Origin: an uncultured Cohaesibacter sp.
Lineage (GTDB): Bacteria > Pseudomonadota > Alphaproteobacteria > Rhizobiales > Cohaesibacteraceae
Reading direction: 5' to 3'
DNA length: 64,000 nt
Assembly (NCBI RefSeq): GCF_963664735.1
Contig: NZ_OY761553.1
Coordinates: 1,813,303-1,877,302 of the forward strand
Each line of letters opens with the position of its first letter. Position 1 is the stretch's first letter. This document shows positions 36,671-45,870 of the stretch, piece by piece. Made by a program: the position numbers and the translations under genes. Under the pieces are notes generated by a model. That model was not told the DNA's origin. It did no database searches and saw only the letters and a program-made list of their open reading frames with translations.

Positions 36671-39600
36671 ATGACTTCAACGAACTTTGATCATTTAAAG
36701 AGCCTCAGCCCGCAGCTTCATAAGCTGGGCGTTCTGGCCGAGCGCTTTTTCAGTCAGGATGCCAACACATCACTCATGAAGAGCCGTCAGTTCATGGAGC
36801 TGATGGTTAAAGAGGTCGCGGCTCTTTCTGGGCAGTATGACGAGCAGCGGCAAGAAAGCACCCACGACCTTATAAAGCGCTTGTCGGCACTGCAGATCCT
36901 GCCGCACGAGGTTGCCAGCGTCTTCCACGCAGTCCGCAAGCTTGGGAATCAGGCGGTGCATCAGTTTGATGGTGAAGCGCGAGATGCTCTTTCGGCTCTA
37001 AAATTCTGTCGGTCCCTCGGTGTGTGGTATCGCTGGTCATTTGGCAAAGACCCTGGTTTCAAGCCGGGTCCCTTCGTCCCACCCAAAGAACCGGAAGACG
37101 CAAGCGCTGCCCTCAAGGCGGATCTTGAGCGACTACGCGATGAGATCAGGCAAAAGCAAGCAGCACTGGTGGCTGCACAGGTTGAGACGGAAGAGCTGAA
37201 GAAAGCCCAGGCAGCCTTTGAGGAGATGGCCAAGCAGGCCACCGAAGACCTCGCGATCTGGGAAGAGACTGCAGCCGAGCAGGAAGCCAATGCTTTGGCC
37301 CTTGCCAAGGAGCTGGCAGCGCTTCAGGAAAAGGCACAGGCCGAACCGGAGCAAACCCATCGAGAGCGGCAGCATGCATCCCGTAGCGCGGCTGCCAAGC
37401 TGGAGCTTGATGAACAGGACACGCGCATTCTCATTGATGCTCAGCTCATGGAAATGGGGTGGGAAACAGACTCGACATCACTTCGCTATAGCCATGGAGC
37501 ACGTCCCGAAACCGGGAAAAATCGAGCAATTGCCGAATGGCCGACAGCGTCTGGTCCCGTCGATTATGCTCTATTTGTCGGCCTGATCTGTGTCGGTGTC
37601 ATTGAAGCCAAGCGGGAAGCGCTGGATGTCCCTGGCGTACTGGTTCAGGCTCGCAGATATGCGCAGGATATAAAACTCGATCCCGAAAACCTTCACGCAG
37701 ATGCACCCTGGACGCATGGTCTGGAAAATCCGTTCCGCGTTCCCTTCGTCTTTGCCACGAACAGTCGCCCCTATGTGCGCCAATGGAAGAACAAATCCGG
37801 GATATGGCACTGCGATATGCGCCAGACCAGCAACAAGCCGGATGCGCTTTCGCAATGGTTCTCGCCACAAGACCTTTTGCAAAAGCTCAAGACCAACGTG
37901 GACGCGACAGCCAAGGGACTGGCGGAAGACAGCTTTGGAAAGGGGAAATTACGCCCCTATCAGGAAGAAGCCGTCTATTCCATTGAAGAGGCCATCAGCA
38001 AGGGGCAGAAAGACATCCTCATTTCGATGGCAACGGGAACCGGCAAGACCCGAACCGCGATCGCACTGATGTATCGTCTGCTCAAGCATTCCCGTTTCCA
38101 TCGGATTCTCTTTCTTGTCGACCGTCGCGCCTTGGGCAAACAAACCGAGGATGCTCTGGAAACTACCGAGCTTGAAGGACTGCTGAACTTTGCCCAAATC
38201 TATGGTGTCGCAGGACTTGGCCAAAAGCTGCCAGAGGCAGAGCAGCGCGTTCAGGTGGCGACCGTTCAGTCCATGATCGCACGGATCGAAGGCGAAGAAG
38301 ATGTCAGCGCTCGCCCGACACCGGGGACGTATGATTGCATCATCGTGGATGAGGCTCATAGAGGTTACACTCTGGACGCCGACCTCAAAGAAAGCGAGAT
38401 TTCGTTCCGCAGCCTTGAGGATTATCAGTCAGCCTATCGTCAGGTGCTGGATTATTTTGATGCTGTCAGGATTGCCCTGACGGCGACTCCAGCGCTGCAT
38501 ACGCGTGAGATCTTCGGCCACCCGGTCTATCATTATGGCTATCGTCAGGCCGTGATCGAAGGATACCTCATCGACCATCTGCCGCCCCGACGCATCACCA
38601 CTGCCCTGGCAGAAGCGGGCATTCATTTTGATGGTGGGGAAGAGGTGGAGATACTGGATCGCAAGACCGGACAGCTCGATTTGTTCTCACTGCCTGATGA
38701 TGTGGATCTTGACTATGATCTGGCCCAGTTCAACAGCAAGGTCTATTCGGAGAATTTCAACCGGGTGGTTTGTCAGGCCTTAGCGAGAGAGATCCCACCG
38801 AGCAAACCGGGCAAGACGCTGATCTTTGCTGCCCGTGATGACATGGCCGATGATATCGTCCGGCTTCTGCTTGAGGAATTGCAGGACGAGTATGGCATCG
38901 ATGAAGTGCCTGCTGCCATGGTGCAGAAGATCACCGGCAAGACGGACAAGCCACAAGACCACATTCTGCGCTTTAAGAATGACGCAATGCCGAAATACGT
39001 GGTGACCGTCGATCTGCTGACAACCGGCATCGATGTGCCATCCATCTGCAACCTCGTCTTCATGCGCAGGGTTAAGAGCCGCATTCTCTATGATCAGATG
39101 ATTGGTCGCGCTACGCGCCTTTGCCCTGACATCGGCAAGGAGCATTTCAAAATCTATGATGCCGTCGATGTCTATGCGGAATTGCAGGAGATGTCGGACA
39201 TGCGCCCGGTTGTCACCAAGCCTGACCTTTCGCTGGGGCAGTTGGTAACCGATCTGTTCAATGCACCAGATGATGAAGACAGGGATTGGGTCGCCGGCCA
39301 GGTTATCGTCAAGATGCGCAATCTGGCAGGTCATATCGATGAGCAAACGCAGGAGAGCTTTGAGCGCACGACGGGCCAGACAGCCACTGCAGCCGTGCAG
39401 GATCTATCTCAGAAGTCATCGCTTGAGCTGATTGACTGGCTCAAGGCCAATCCCCTTGCGGTTGAGCTATTGGAGCGCAGGCCGGTTAAAACCTACAAGG
39501 GCGGCGATGGTGTGACGATCTCCCATCATGACGATGAGCTGCTGCGCATCGAGGAAATCTTCGGCAAGAACACCAAGCCGGAAGACTATATCGAAGGTTT

Positions 39601-40084
39601 CGAGCGGTATGTTCGTGAGAACATGAACAGCATCCCGGCGCTGATTGCCGTGACCCAGAAGCCGAGAGAGCTGACCCGCAAGGAGCTTTCAGAATTGGCC
39701 GGTCTGCTGGATGAGAAGCACTATTCTGAATCCATGCTTCGCGCAGCCTATGGCAAAGCGCGGAACGCAGATATTGCGGCCCACATTATCGGCTTTGTGC
39801 GTCAGGCAGCCCTCGGAGATCCGCTGGTGCCTTACCGGGATCGGGTGGAAGCCGCGCTTGAGAAGCTCTACAATTCCCGCGACTGGACAAAGCGCCAGCG
39901 CCAGTGGCTCAGCCGCATAGGGCGGGCACTCAAGGACAAGCCGGTTGCCGACCCGACCCTGTTGGAGCACGGCTCCTTTGCCGACAAGGGGGGCTTTGAA
40001 CGCATCTCCAAGGAGTTTGACGGCGCTCTGGACGAAGTCCTGCACGAATTCAACGAAGCTATCTGGGGGTCTCCTGCCGCGTGA
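36671..40084 (+). CDS. hsdR: Type I restriction enzyme subunit R with DUF4145 N-terminus
   Basis: A 1137-residue HsdR of the EcoKI/EcoEI type. An N-terminal DUF4145-like helical domain (about 1-125) is followed by a coiled coil (about 145-245). A PD-(D/E)xK nuclease core comes next (DYALFVGLICVGVIEAKR, about 298-316). The SF2 motor has Walker A ATGTGKTRTA (about 452-461), DEAH at about 560, TATPALHTREIF, and the GxxDVP...QMIGRATR motif. It cuts unmodified DNA after ATP-driven translocation when complexed with HsdM and HsdS. hsdM begins 67 bases downstream. Confidence 0.93.
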   Translation: MTSTNFDHLKSLSPQLHKLGVLAERFFSQDANTSLMKSRQFMELMVKEVAALSGQYDEQRQESTHDLIKRLSALQILPHEVASVFHAVRKLGNQAVHQFDGEARDALSALKFCRSLGVWYRWSFGKDPGFKPGPFVPPKEPEDASAALKADLERLRDEIRQKQAALVAAQVETEELKKAQAAFEEMAKQATEDLAIWEETAAEQEANALALAKELAALQEKAQAEPEQTHRERQHASRSAAAKLELDEQDTRILIDAQLMEMGWETDSTSLRYSHGARPETGKNRAIAEWPTASGPVDYALFVGLICVGVIEAKREALDVPGVLVQARRYAQDIKLDPENLHADAPWTHGLENPFRVPFVFATNSRPYVRQWKNKSGIWHCDMRQTSNKPDALSQWFSPQDLLQKLKTNVDATAKGLAEDSFGKGKLRPYQEEAVYSIEEAISKGQKDILISMATGTGKTRTAIALMYRLLKHSRFHRILFLVDRRALGKQTEDALETTELEGLLNFAQIYGVAGLGQKLPEAEQRVQVATVQSMIARIEGEEDVSARPTPGTYDCIIVDEAHRGYTLDADLKESEISFRSLEDYQSAYRQVLDYFDAVRIALTATPALHTREIFGHPVYHYGYRQAVIEGYLIDHLPPRRITTALAEAGIHFDGGEEVEILDRKTGQLDLFSLPDDVDLDYDLAQFNSKVYSENFNRVVCQALAREIPPSKPGKTLIFAARDDMADDIVRLLLEELQDEYGIDEVPAAMVQKITGKTDKPQDHILRFKNDAMPKYVVTVDLLTTGIDVPSICNLVFMRRVKSRILYDQMIGRATRLCPDIGKEHFKIYDAVDVYAELQEMSDMRPVVTKPDLSLGQLVTDLFNAPDDEDRDWVAGQVIVKMRNLAGHIDEQTQESFERTTGQTATAAVQDLSQKSSLELIDWLKANPLAVELLERRPVKTYKGGDGVTISHHDDELLRIEEIFGKNTKPEDYIEGFERYVRENMNSIPALIAVTQKPRELTRKELSELAGLLDEKHYSESMLRAAYGKARNADIAAHIIGFVRQAALGDPLVPYRDRVEAALEKLYNSRDWTKRQRQWLSRIGRALKDKPVADPTLLEHGSFADKGGFERISKEFDGALDEVLHEFNEAIWGSPAA

Positions 40085-40151
40085 GCTGTCCGACTCACTT
40101 ATCTGCCGCTATAGCTTTATTCTGATTCACTAATTTGAAAACGGTCCCGCC

Positions 40152-41696
40152 ATGAATGCAAATTCCATCGTCCAGAAACTCTGGCGTCTCTGCGCTGTCC
40201 TTCGCAAGGATGGCATCACCTATCAGCAGTATGTGACCGAGCTCACCTATTTGCTGTTCCTCAAGATGATGAAAGAGCGTGACCGCGAAACTGGATGCAT
40301 CCCCAAAGGCTATCGCTGGGCTGATCTCTCCAAGTCGGATGGTCTGTCTCAGCTTGAGCTTTATCGAGCTCTGCTGGTTGCACTAGGCAGTGTCAATTCA
40401 CGCTTGGGCAATGATGATAAGCTGCTTACCAAGCCATCCGATTCAGCCTCGGAAGAAGAACTAAAAACCTACGCAAAGGGACAAGAAATCCCGCGCATGG
40501 TTCAGGCGATCTTTGACAATGCGTCGACCTTCATTCGTGAACCGCAAAATCTGACGACCATCATCACCGCGATTGATGATCTGGACTGGTATTCCGAGGA
40601 GCGCGACCAGTTCGGCGATCTTTATGAAGGCCTGTTGCAGAAGAATGCGGAAGAGACCAAGCGCGGCGCAGGCCAGTATTTCACGCCCCGTGTTCTCATC
40701 CATGTGCTGGTTGAGCTGATGCAGCCACAGCCGGGCGAAGTCATTCAGGATCCTGCGTCGGGCACCGGCGGCTTTCTCATTGCCGCAGACCGTTTCATGC
40801 GAGCCCGGACGGATGACTATTTCGACCTTGGCGAGAAGGCCGACTGGCAGAAGCATCATGCCTTCCACGGCATGGAGAATGTGCCCGGCACCCTGCGTCT
40901 GCTGCTGATGAATCTCTATCTGCATGATATCGACAGTGAGCATGTGGATCTCGGCGACACCCTATCAGACAAGGGCCAGCGGCTTGGCAAGGCAGACCTG
41001 ATCCTGACCAACCCTCCGTTTGGTCCGGCAGGCGGAGCACCGACGCGGGACGACCTGACGATCACCGCTTCTGTCTCCTCCTATCAGTTGCCCTTTGTTG
41101 AACATTGCATCCGCTCTCTGAAGCCCGGCGGTCGGGCGGCAATTGTCGTGCCTGATAATGTTCTGTTCGAGGATGGACGCGGCAAGGCCTTGCGCCAGAT
41201 GATGATGGACTGGTGCGATCTGCACACGATCCTGAGGCTCCCCACCGGCATCTTTTATGCGCAAGGGGTGAAGACCAATGTCATCTTCCTCACGCGCGGC
41301 AAGAGCGACAGCGGCAACACCGATGAGACTTGGGTCTATGATCTTCGCGCCCAGATGCCCAAATTCGGCAAGACCAATCAACTGACCGAGGCTCATTTCG
41401 ATGAGTTCATCAAGGCCTTTGGCGGCGATTCGCTTGGCCATGAACGGGGGGCCGATCAGGGCGAAGAAGGCCGCTGGCGCTGTTTCACCCGCGAAGAGAT
41501 CGCTGCCCGTGGTGACAACCTCGACATTTCCTGGCTGCGTGAAGAAGAAGAGGAAGCCGAAGACGGCCTGACCGAGCCGGAAGACATCGCCGCCTCCATT
41601 CTGGAGCATCTGCAAGCCGCCATGATCGAGATAGAAGCCCTCAGCGCAGAACTGGGCGAGAGTGAGCAGGACGCCGAGCCGGAGGGGACACTATGA
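40152..41696 (+). CDS. hsdM: Type I DNA adenine methyltransferase subunit M
   Basis: A 514-residue N6-adenine methyltransferase. An N-terminal helical HsdM_N domain is followed by the SAM-binding motif DPASGTGGFLIAADRF (about 200-215) and the catalytic NPPFGPAGG (about 287). With HsdS it methylates the host's recognition site. Its stop overlaps hsdS by four bases (ATGA). Confidence 0.95.
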   Translation: MNANSIVQKLWRLCAVLRKDGITYQQYVTELTYLLFLKMMKERDRETGCIPKGYRWADLSKSDGLSQLELYRALLVALGSVNSRLGNDDKLLTKPSDSASEEELKTYAKGQEIPRMVQAIFDNASTFIREPQNLTTIITAIDDLDWYSEERDQFGDLYEGLLQKNAEETKRGAGQYFTPRVLIHVLVELMQPQPGEVIQDPASGTGGFLIAADRFMRARTDDYFDLGEKADWQKHHAFHGMENVPGTLRLLLMNLYLHDIDSEHVDLGDTLSDKGQRLGKADLILTNPPFGPAGGAPTRDDLTITASVSSYQLPFVEHCIRSLKPGGRAAIVVPDNVLFEDGRGKALRQMMMDWCDLHTILRLPTGIFYAQGVKTNVIFLTRGKSDSGNTDETWVYDLRAQMPKFGKTNQLTEAHFDEFIKAFGGDSLGHERGADQGEEGRWRCFTREEIAARGDNLDISWLREEEEEAEDGLTEPEDIAASILEHLQAAMIEIEALSAELGESEQDAEPEGTL

Positions 41697-43159
41697 GTGA
41701 GCTGCCGAAGGGGTGGGTTGATGCGGAATTGGGGGAACTCGGAACATGGTCAAGCGGAGGAACTCCTTCACGGAAGCACTCAGAGTACTATGGGGGCGAA
41801 ATTCCATGGGTTAAAACGGGAGACTTGAAAGATTGCATTCTTCAGGAAACTCCTGAAAAGATAACACAAGAAGGATTGGAAAATAGCTCAGCAAAAGTAT
41901 TTCCTGAGAATACTTTGTTGATTGCAATGTATGGAGCCACGATTGGGAAGACTGCGGTTCTTGGCTTGCCCGCTGCTACTAATCAGGCCTGTGCAGCTTT
42001 TTTGTCCGAAGGAACGTCACGAAATATCGTTCCTTTCCTCTGGAAGTACACAATTGCGAAAAAGAGTGACTTCATCGCTGCTGGGCAAGGAGGAGCACAA
42101 CCGAATATCAGTCAAGCAGTGATTAAGAAGTTTACCATACATCTTCCCCCTCTCGCTGAGCAGAAGCGGATTGTGGGGAAGCTGGATGCATTGAGCGCGA
42201 AATCCGCCCGCGCCCGCGACCATTTCTCCCGCATCGAAACCCTCACCAAACGCTACAAACAAGCCGTACTTTCGAAAGCTTTTTCAGGAGAACTGACGAA
42301 GGATTGGCGCACTAGAAATCGAGATGTGGCCAATTTGTCTTTGGAAACAAGAAGCCACATAGATTCAGCGTTAATGAAGTTCAGGAAGTCTCGTAGAGGG
42401 GCCAGGACAGGCACACACCAAATTGATCTTGATAAACTTTCACAATGTCCAACGTGTTGGTCCCGAGGAGTCGTTGGTGTCGCCGCAGACCTCTTAGTTG
42501 GATACGCCTTCAAAAGTGCGTGGTTTACTGATGCTGGTGTGAAGATATTGAGAGGTGCTAATGTTGCTCCCGGAAACGTCGACTGGGAAGATGTTAAGTC
42601 CGTCGATGCTTCGCTCGCAAAGGAATACCAACGCTACCTTCTTGCAGAAGGTGATATTGTGTTGGCAATGGACCGCCCTGTTATATCAACGGGTTTGAAA
42701 GTAGCCAAAATCTCGAACAAGGATCAACATTCTCTTTTAGTACAACGAGTTGCGAGACTTCGAAGTTACAAGTTCATTTCGCAAGATTACATTTGGTGGT
42801 TCCTCAATAGCGAACAGTTTCTGAACCATTGTCAGACACGTTCAACGGGTTCTGACCTTCCGCATATCAGTGGAGATGATATCTCAACCTGCCCATGCCC
42901 TCTTCCTAGTATTACCGAACAAACCGAAATCGTCCGCCGTATCGAGAGTGCCTTCACTCGGATCGACAAGCTGGCGGCTGATGCCAAACGGGCACTGGCG
43001 CTGACCGACCGGCTGGACGAAGCCATCCTCGCCAAGGCCTTCCGTGGCGAACTCGTGCCGCAAGACCCCAATGACGAACCCGCCTCAGCGCTTCTAGCCC
43101 GCATCAAAGCCGAACGCGCCGCCACACCGAAGGCGAAAAGAGGGAGGAAGAAGGGATGA
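41693..43159 (+). CDS. hsdS: Type I specificity subunit S
   Basis: A 488-residue subunit with two target-recognition domains (about 1-155 and 245-405), each followed by a conserved helical spacer (LPPLAEQKRIVGKLDAL and LPSITEQTEIVRRIES). The recognition domains are visibly richer in A+T than the spacers and than hsdM, as expected for modules exchanged between strains. The two domains would define a bipartite DNA target that cannot be read from sequence alone. It ends in a basic tail. Confidence 0.92.
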   Translation: MSELPKGWVDAELGELGTWSSGGTPSRKHSEYYGGEIPWVKTGDLKDCILQETPEKITQEGLENSSAKVFPENTLLIAMYGATIGKTAVLGLPAATNQACAAFLSEGTSRNIVPFLWKYTIAKKSDFIAAGQGGAQPNISQAVIKKFTIHLPPLAEQKRIVGKLDALSAKSARARDHFSRIETLTKRYKQAVLSKAFSGELTKDWRTRNRDVANLSLETRSHIDSALMKFRKSRRGARTGTHQIDLDKLSQCPTCWSRGVVGVAADLLVGYAFKSAWFTDAGVKILRGANVAPGNVDWEDVKSVDASLAKEYQRYLLAEGDIVLAMDRPVISTGLKVAKISNKDQHSLLVQRVARLRSYKFISQDYIWWFLNSEQFLNHCQTRSTGSDLPHISGDDISTCPCPLPSITEQTEIVRRIESAFTRIDKLAADAKRALALTDRLDEAILAKAFRGELVPQDPNDEPASALLARIKAERAATPKAKRGRKKG

Positions 43160-43175
43160 GCATACCAAGCTATAA

Positions 43176-43517
43176 GCCGCGGAGGATTATGCTAAAAACC
43201 TGCCTCAACGCGTGATCCTCATCGACGGAACCCACCTTGCTGATCTGATGATTGAACACGGCGTCGGCACCCGCGCCCATCGCTCAATTCAGGCGCAGAG
43301 ACTGGACGAGGATTTCCTCTCCGAGGAACGCTATCTGGATGCAACGAGACGCTGCGCATTTTATGGAGAATCTCAAGCATGCTTTTATGCGATACCGACT
43401 TCTCCTTATTCGGCCGACATGTTTTCAGTCTCCGACCATACGTTGTTGGTCAAAAGCTCTGTTCTTTGGCAAACAGCATTGTCCCAAACTCATCTCAACT
43501 CGAAGGCTCTGTGTTAG
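43176..43517 (+). pseudogene. mrr: C-terminal remnant of an Mrr-type restriction endonuclease
   Basis: From the stop at 43173 the frame reads AEDYAKNLPQRVILIDG then LADLMIEHGVG and RLDEDFLSEE. This is the last part of Mrr proteins, whose catalytic and winged-helix domains are missing here. After about 43330 the frame becomes non-homologous and runs on to 43517. It starts 14 bases after the hsdS stop, so a full mrr gene probably once closed this locus. Confidence 0.55.
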
Positions 43518-44969
43518 GCTCCATTTGATAGAAGTGAGCCACTTCGGCATGTTCGCGAAGATTGGGCGGTCGATATGGTTTCACTTCTCCCATTTGAGGT
43601 ACAGTATCAAGAGCGAAGCGCTCTATCACCGTCGTATGCAGATCGACATTTCCTCGTATGTTTCTGACAGTCTTGGTCCAGGTCAATCTATCGCCAGAGA
43701 GCTTTCTGAGAAATGCAGGCTGTTTTTCAAGTACCGCCACACGTTCATCATGTTGGAGCCCGCATGGATCTGGGAAGGTATAGAGCAATTCTCGCCGAAG
43801 CTTCAGGTCTGGCATGGCAGTCACCAGTTCATCGACCATCCATTGAAGTGAAATATCCGATAACCGGGACTCTTCTTCCGGGTAGCTACCTCCGATATCG
43901 GAGTGGTTACCTGAAAACCATACTTGGCGAAGCCAATCTTTATTACCTTGCTCAGAGTTCCATAACACATCCTCAGATCGGCCCCAACCGACACGAGGGA
44001 ATTTGGTACGAGCTTCATCGATTGAAATCGCGTGACGAAGAAAACGCACTTCCTTGTCAATGTAGCGGTCATAATTTTTGCCCGACCACCATGCGAAGTG
44101 CCCATGCTTCACGAGCGCTTTCCAGTCAAACGGGTTCCAGAATTTCGGCTTATAGTTGGGATCATCAAAGAAGTACTTCACCTGTCCCTTAATCGTGACG
44201 ATCACCCAATAGGCTGCCGTGATTGGCAACAATGTGAAAAGTGCGGCGACAAACCATGGCACGCTGCACCAAAGCCACCAACTTATTGCCACAAGAGCCG
44301 CAAAGCCGATAGATGCAGCGATCGTTGCCGTGCGGCTCCCCAAGGCAGCAACGGTATCAAATACACCGACGAAAACCGGCTGAACATTGCCCTGCCCTTC
44401 TCCGTCAAAGCCCACACACCTTGCGAGCCATATTTCTCTCGAAACCGCCTTGCCTTTTTTTCTCGTTCATCTTCGAACTTCTCTCTCGGATGCCCTGCTC
44501 CATGATTGTAAACATAGCGAACCGCGTCCGAGGCAATTTTGCGTAATTTGGGTCCATGACGCGGCACGGGAGTTCCATCTGAACTCTTTGTTGGTACTCC
44601 ACACAGGTTGAGAACGTTCGCAAGTGATCGAACGGTGTAGGCGCCTCGGCTGAAGCCGAACAAACAAATCCGGTCGCCAGGTTGGTATTGCGCGATTATG
44701 GCTTCGTAGCAGTCAATAATATTCTGATCGATACCAGTTCCCACCGCTGCAGAAAGCGTGTTTCTAATGCGCTGAAAGGTGATACCGTTTGTTTCTCCAG
44801 CCCCCAACCCGGCATCATAGAATGCGATCTGTTCAGATGGCTTTATTGGAGAGTCTGGGCCGGGACGCATTGCCCGGTACATTTTATAGATATTCGACAA
44901 TCTTTGGTCGGGTCTCATCCCCCCGATTTGCCCAGTGCCATCAGAGAATATCAAAATTGTTTTTGACAT
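43495..44969 (-). pseudogene. DUF2235 hydrolase gene split by a 2-base insertion
   Basis: Two overlapping frames together make one DUF2235 (Tle1-like alpha/beta hydrolase) protein. The first, 44969 to about 44420, carries TILIFSDGTGQ, GTGIDQNIID and the nucleophile elbow GFSRGAYTVRSL. The second, about 44415 to 43495, carries NVQPVFVGVFDTVAALG, two hydrophobic segments and GNHSDIGGSYPEEE. They are joined if one GT is removed from the repeat at 44414-44419 (plus-strand ACACAC). DUF2235 proteins include lipase effectors and phage or polyketide-linked hydrolases; the role here is unknown. The shift may be real, phase-variable or a sequencing error. Confidence 0.75.
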
Positions 44970-45087
44970 GGTCGCTCTCCCTCACTCGATGGTGAAGCCC
45001 AAATCGTGTCTCCTACAGTCTGAATTATATAAGGTAACAGCCCAACAACCAGTGATATTCAGTATAAGACCTACCAGATCAAAAGAC

Positions 45088-45195
45088 TCCCGTTCGGGAT
45101 GTTTTTTGCTACATTCAATCGCGCATCACATTTCGTCCCGCTCGGGTCTTTTTCGTGCATTTTAACAGGATGATGCCAAATTCGTCCCGAAAGGT
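45088..45195. repeat. Three spaced TCCCG-type palindromic sites
   Basis: TCCCGTTCGGGA (45088-45099), TCCCGCTCGGGT (45136-45147) and the half-like TCCCGAAAGGT (45185-45195) recur at 48-49 base intervals directly upstream of a decayed antitoxin-like gene. They look like operators of that regulator. The first two are also followed by T-runs, so weak terminators are an alternative. Confidence 0.45.
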
Positions 45196-45351
45196 ATGAT
45201 CATTGCCAACATCGATAGTTCTCAAGATCTAGGAGTGCTTATTAGAGAAGATCGCAAACGGCAGGCGCTGACACAGGAACAACCGGCAGCCCTATAAGGG
45301 GTCGGCGTGCGCTTTGTGCGTGAGCTCTAGCATGGCAAAGAGAAAGGAAGA
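45196..45351 (+). pseudogene. HipB/XRE-type antitoxin remnant with two in-frame stops
   Basis: From the ATG at 45196 the frame reads DLGVLIREDRKRQALTQEQPAAL, stop, GVGVRFVREL, stop, HGKEKG. This follows the helix-turn-helix of HipB/y4mF-type regulators (typically RxxRKAxGLTQExLAxLxGVGxRFVxELExGK), with the stops falling at usual Ala and Glu positions. No HipA-type toxin gene is left beside it. Confidence 0.5.
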
Positions 45352-45870
45352 ATGCCTACATCAAATAGCCCAAAGCAGATGCCAGCGTCGATCATCGTAA
45401 CTGCAGTGCCACAGAAAAAGTGCTGCCAGTTACCATTGCTCCTCATTGCTGCCGTTCAAGTAACGCACGACACCTTTACGTACAGTTGGGCTTTGCAACT
45501 TGTTCAAGGGTTAAGACGAGTTTTCCCCGTGGGGAAGGCCTTCAAGATATTGCCTATTTGCATCACTGCCGCCGGTTAACGCTCATTCGACAAAGACTCG
45601 AGCAAATTTCGCAAATCCCAACATGCAATGCAGCCTTATATGGACATCATCCCCTTCAATCAGCTCTGGCGCCTCATTGAGCAGAAGCCTTGGTGTTGAG
45701 CGGTTGCCGTTGATGACTACGCTAGTACCCGGCTGAGTTCTATCGAAGCATGAATGGGATTCATGGCTTCATACAAGAATTACTCACTACCATCCCCCCT
45801 CCTAAAGACCATATTCGTATCATCAGAATTTCAACGGATCAGTGAGTAGCGAAAAACCAAGGAGGCCTCA
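45352..45870. other. Non-coding stretch, no recognisable gene
   Basis: About 520 bases following the antitoxin remnant. Short ORFs are present but have no protein-like character that I can recognise. The promoter of the hydrolase gene at 45871 should lie near its end. Confidence 0.4.

Noticed and set aside
43495-44969. Two separate genes for a DUF2235 protein
   Set aside because: The two frames carry complementary halves of one domain and join after removal of one GT unit, so one broken gene is simpler.
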